Source: Clostridia bacterium (GTDB lineage Bacteria; Bacillota; Sulfobacillia; RBS10-35; JAJYVM01). Taken from it: a DNA stretch of 38,224 bases. Below, piece after piece: positions 35,191 through 38,224 of this stretch. The stretch spans positions 1 through 38,224 of the forward strand of contig DAHVAF010000242.1 in NCBI GenBank assembly GCA_027314765.1. Reading direction: 5' to 3'. The notes under the pieces are model-generated. The model had not been told where the DNA came from. It searched no databases and saw only the letters and a list, made by a program, of their open reading frames with translations. The translations under genes and the position numbers were made by a program. The number at the start of each line of letters is the position of its first letter. The stretch's first letter is position 1.

Positions 35191-36428
35191 TGGCTCGACG
35201 GTGGCTGCGTGGGGCGGCGGGTGGCGCGCTGGAGGCTCCGGACGGGCGGCAGCGGCGGATGGCGGGACGCTGGCCGCGTGGGGCGGCGGGTGGCGCGCTG
35301 GTGGTTCCGGACGGGCGGCAGCGGCGGATGGTGGGCGTCCGCGACGGCCGAGCGGCGGGTGCCGCGGAGGACGTTCCGGACGGGCGGCACCCGCGGATGG
35401 CGGGACGCTGGCTGCGTGGGGCGGCGGTGCTGGTGCTGGGCGCGGTGCTCGCCGCGTGCGGGGGCGCCGCCACGGGAACCTCGGGGACGGCGACGCCGGC
35501 GGCGTCGCCGCGCAAGGTGACGCTCATGCTCGACTGGTACCCCAACGGGGACCACGCCGGCATCTACGCGGCCGCCGCCCAGGGGTTCGATGCCGCCCAG
35601 GGGCTGCACGTCGCCATCCAGGTGCCGGCCGACCCCACCTCGGCCATGAAGGCCGTGGCCGCGGGCAAGGTCGACTTCGCCGTCAGCTATGAGCCCGAGG
35701 TGCTGTTGGCGCGGGCGCAGGGGATCCCGCTCGTGGCGGTCATGGCCATGGTGCAGGAGCCGCTGAACAGCATCATCGCCCTGCCGGGGTCCGGCATCAC
35801 GCGGCCGCGCGACCTGGTGGGCAAGACGGTGGGCACCGACGGGCTGCAGAGCACGCAGGACACGCTCGACACGGTGCTGAAGGCGGACGGGGTGTCGCCG
35901 TCGCAGGTGACGACGGTGGATGTGAGCGAGGACAACGTGGCGGCGCTGCTGTCGCACAAGGTGGACGCCATCATCGGCGCCTACTGGAACTGGGAGGCCG
36001 TCGAGATCCAGCAGAAGGACGGCGGGAAGTATCCCGAGGTGCTGCGCGTCAACCAGTGGGGCGTGCCGACCTACGACGAGCTGGTGATGGTGACCTCGGA
36101 GCAGCTGATCAAGTCGGACCCGGCCCTGGTGCGCAGCTTCGTCGCCGCCCAGGTGGCGGGGGAGCAGTATGCGCAGAAGAACCCGGCCGGGGCGGTGAAG
36201 GACCTGCTGGCGGCCAACAAGGACCTCGATCCGGCCCTCGTCAGCAAGAGCGTGCGGCTGCTGCAGCCCGCCTGGGACGCGCAGGGGCCGACCATCGGCT
36301 ACATGGACCCCGCGCAGTGGACCAAGTACGAGCAGTGGATGGTGGCCCAGGGGCAGCTGAAGGCGCCGGTGAGCGTCGCGCAGGCGATGACGAACCAGTT
36401 CCTGCCGAAGGGCGGCGGCGGGAGCTGA
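35187..36428 (+). CDS. ABC transporter substrate-binding lipoprotein, NMT1/THI5-like (ThiY-like)
   Basis: Lipobox region MAGRWLRGAAVLVLGAVLAACGG; KVTLMLDWYPNGDHAGIYAAAAQGFDAAQGLHVAIQ, VDFAVSYEPEVLLARAQGIPLVAV, GAYWNWEAVEI. SD GGGAGGT precedes ATG 35187; the conventional signal peptide begins at ATG 35397. Confidence 0.9.
   Translation: MMARRWLRGAAGGALEAPDGRQRRMAGRWPRGAAGGALVVPDGRQRRMVGVRDGRAAGAAEDVPDGRHPRMAGRWLRGAAVLVLGAVLAACGGAATGTSGTATPAASPRKVTLMLDWYPNGDHAGIYAAAAQGFDAAQGLHVAIQVPADPTSAMKAVAAGKVDFAVSYEPEVLLARAQGIPLVAVMAMVQEPLNSIIALPGSGITRPRDLVGKTVGTDGLQSTQDTLDTVLKADGVSPSQVTTVDVSEDNVAALLSHKVDAIIGAYWNWEAVEIQQKDGGKYPEVLRVNQWGVPTYDELVMVTSEQLIKSDPALVRSFVAAQVAGEQYAQKNPAGAVKDLLAANKDLDPALVSKSVRLLQPAWDAQGPTIGYMDPAQWTKYEQWMVAQGQLKAPVSVAQAMTNQFLPKGGGGS
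35190..35465 (+). repeat. Four 69-bp (23-aa) tandem units at the 5' end of the lipoprotein gene
   Basis: MARRWLRGAAGGALEAPDGRQRR / MAGRWPRGAAGGALVVPDGRQRR / MVGVRDGRAAGAAEDVPDGRHPR / MAGRWLRGAAVLVLGAVLAACGG beginning at 35190, 35259, 35328, 35397. Confidence 0.92.
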
Positions 36429-36581
36429 CCCGCGTGGGGCGCCTCGCGCGGGCCGCCGGCTGGCGGGGCGGGGCGGCAGGGCCAGCGGGCTCAGCCGCGC
36501 CATGGAGCGGACGGCCACGGGCGTGAACGGCGGGACCTCCGTCGCGGAGCGCCAGGCGCTCGGGTGCAGCAGCGACGGGTA

Positions 36582-36676
36582 CACCGTCAGGGCGACCCCG
36601 GGCGCACGGCAGAGGGCGGCGCCGGAAGCACCGTCAGGGCGACCCCCGGGCGCATGGGGGAGGGCGGCGCGGGGAG
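36582..36676. repeat. 47/48-bp imperfect tandem duplication, intergenic
   Basis: CACCGTCAGGGCGACCCCGGGCGCACGGCAGAGGGCGGCGCCGGAAG followed by CACCGTCAGGGCGACCCCCGGGCGCATGGGGGAGGGCGGCGCGGGGAG. Confidence 0.85.
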
Positions 36677-36767
36677 CGGCCCTCGCGGCGCTGCGCAGGC
36701 GTCACGGCCGCCAACCGCATCACGTCGACGGCGAGCCGCGCGGTCGGGGAAGGCATTCGTACGCGGC

Positions 36768-38093
36768 CTACCCGACCGCCCGCCGCAGGGCCGGGCTCAG
36801 ATCGCCGCTGGGGGCGACCTCCACGCGCTCAAGGCCAAGCCAGGCGGCCATGAGGCGCAGCTCGGCGGCCAGGGCCGGGGCCACCTCGCCCTCGCGCGAG
36901 CCGGCCTCGGCGTGCGCGCCCTCCCCCCGCAGCGCGGCGCGGCGGCGGTCGGCCTTGAGGTCCACGCGCGCGACCAGCCGGTCGCCCAGCAGGAACGGCA
37001 GCACGTAGTACCCCTGCGCGCGCTGGGCGGCCGGGGTGTAGATGCTGATGCGGTAGCGGAAGCCGAAGAGGCGCTCCGTCCGGTCCCGGTCCCAGATCAG
37101 CGAGTCGAAGGGCGAGAGCAGGGCGCGGGCCGCGATGTCTGCCGGGGCGCCGGCCAGCGCCCACAGGTATGTGCGCTGCGGCACGCCCGCGACCCGGGCG
37201 GGGAGGAGCTCGCCCGAGTCCACGAGCTCGGCGATGCGGGCCCGCGCGGTGGCGGCGGGCAGGTGGAAGTACTGGCGCAGCTCCTTCTCGGTGGCGATCC
37301 CCTGGGCGCGAGCGGCGATGCGCACCAACTCGCGCTGGGCGTCTTCCGGGCTGGGCGCCGGCGCGGTGAGCGCCGCCGAGGGGACCACCCGCTCCGTCAG
37401 GTCGTAGAAACGCTCGAAGCCGCGGCGGGCGGCCGTGGCGACCCTGCCCTCGTAGAGGAGCCACTCGAGGGCGATCTTGGCGTCGTGCCAGTTCCACAGG
37501 CGGCCCGTGCCGACGTCCTGGCCGTCGCCGTGGCGGAGGCCGTCGGGGCTGGCGGCAGCCGCGGCGACAGGCCCGCGCTGCGCCACCACGGCAAGCACCT
37601 GGTCGACGAAGGCCGGCTGCTCGAGCCCCAGGCGCGCCATGCCCGCGATCACGGCCCACGGCGCCAGGTGCAGGGCCGGGTCGAGGGTCCTGCGCCAATC
37701 CGGCGGCGGCTGCCCTGGGCGGTCCGGAGACGGCCACGCCGCCCAGTCCCACCGCCGGGCGGCCTCCATGCGCCAGCGCAGCAGCGGGTAGGCGGAGACC
37801 GGCAGCAGCGCGGCGCGGTGGCCCCAGTACTCGAAGAGTTGGCGCGGGCCGGTGCCCCAGGCCATCTCATCGAGCAGCGCGCGCGGATAGGGCCCCAGGC
37901 GGGCGAAGACGGGCAGGTAGTGCGCGCGGCAGAGGACGTTGACCGAGTCAAGCTGCAGCTGGCCGACCCGCTCGATGGCCGCGAGCAGGTGCCCGGCGTC
38001 CACCGGACCAGCCGGCCGCGGGTCGGCAAAGCCCTGGGCCGCCAGGGCGATGCGGCGGGCCAACTCCACCGGCAGCGACTCCTCGCGGGCCAC
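36768..38093 (-). CDS. Winged-helix protein, YcaQ/AlkZ-like (HTH_42) putative DNA glycosylase
   Basis: RIALAAQGF, IERVGQLQLDSVNVLCRAHYLPVFARLGPY, LFEYWGHRAALLPVSAYPLLRWRM, LLSPFDSLIWDRDRTERLFGFRYRISIYTPAAQRAQGYYVLPFLLGDRLVARVDLKADR. GTG start 38093 or upstream ATG 38156. Confidence 0.88.
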   Translation of the reverse strand: MAREESLPVELARRIALAAQGFADPRPAGPVDAGHLLAAIERVGQLQLDSVNVLCRAHYLPVFARLGPYPRALLDEMAWGTGPRQLFEYWGHRAALLPVSAYPLLRWRMEAARRWDWAAWPSPDRPGQPPPDWRRTLDPALHLAPWAVIAGMARLGLEQPAFVDQVLAVVAQRGPVAAAAASPDGLRHGDGQDVGTGRLWNWHDAKIALEWLLYEGRVATAARRGFERFYDLTERVVPSAALTAPAPSPEDAQRELVRIAARAQGIATEKELRQYFHLPAATARARIAELVDSGELLPARVAGVPQRTYLWALAGAPADIAARALLSPFDSLIWDRDRTERLFGFRYRISIYTPAAQRAQGYYVLPFLLGDRLVARVDLKADRRRAALRGEGAHAEAGSREGEVAPALAAELRLMAAWLGLERVEVAPSGDLSPALRRAVG

Positions 38094-38224
38094 TGGACCC
38101 CTCCCCGTCTGAGCATAGGACTCCTTCGGGCCGACCTGGCCGCAGGCTGGAGTCATGAAGCTGCAATCGCAGGCACGTCATGCACGGCAACGCCTTCCGT
38201 CAATTCGGGGACGCGGGCGACAAC

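Noticed and set aside
35190-35465. 69-bp array considered as CRISPR or transposon terminal repeats
   Set aside because: In-frame contiguous coding repeats without spacers, inverted ends or transposase.
38155-38224. Possible plus-strand gene start at the right edge (ATG 38155 or 38180)
   Set aside because: Too short before the window end to assign a frame or product.

Overview
High-GC bacterial chromosome window, probably a GC-rich Bacillota lineage (inferred from T-box-pheST, zapA-polX order and an SLH protein). No rRNA, tRNA, CRISPR array, transposase or integrase was seen. Left to right: an esterase; a tRNA-Phe T-box leader driving pheST; a decayed stretch with a frameshifted aminoglycoside-type nucleotidyltransferase remnant, pyrE, a DUF2332 protein and a twice-frameshifted S66 peptidase; a divergent TetR/SRPBCC pair sharing two palindromic operators; three tandem MFS exporters plus a degenerate fourth copy, linked to an ABC-2 exporter; an ABC-F ATPase; zapA and a PolX-family gene; an RRM protein; a three-gene flavinylation/electron-transfer operon (FMN_bind, ApbE, RnfD/NqrB-like); a polysaccharide deacetylase; nth; a SIMPL protein; NDH-2; a tightly coupled M20/OCD/MFS/nucleotidyltransferase/membrane-protein operon; an SLH+IPT surface protein; a TPP riboswitch with an ABC (ThiXYZ-like) operon; and a YcaQ/AlkZ-type protein. 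Most notable observations: (1) about fifteen exact-period 33-bp/11-aa repeats forming a non-canonical N-terminal extension of the ApbE flavin transferase; (2) the 5' end of the riboswitch-controlled lipoprotein gene amplified as four 69-bp/23-aa units, so that the Shine-Dalgarno and the signal peptide sit at opposite ends of the array; (3) a PolX protein that seems to have lost all three polymerase catalytic aspartates while keeping its PHP nuclease site; (4) a ~12 kb block separating pheST from zapA-polX. Start coordinates are chosen by homology/SD and may differ from the supplied ORF track. All family calls were made by eye; no searches were run.
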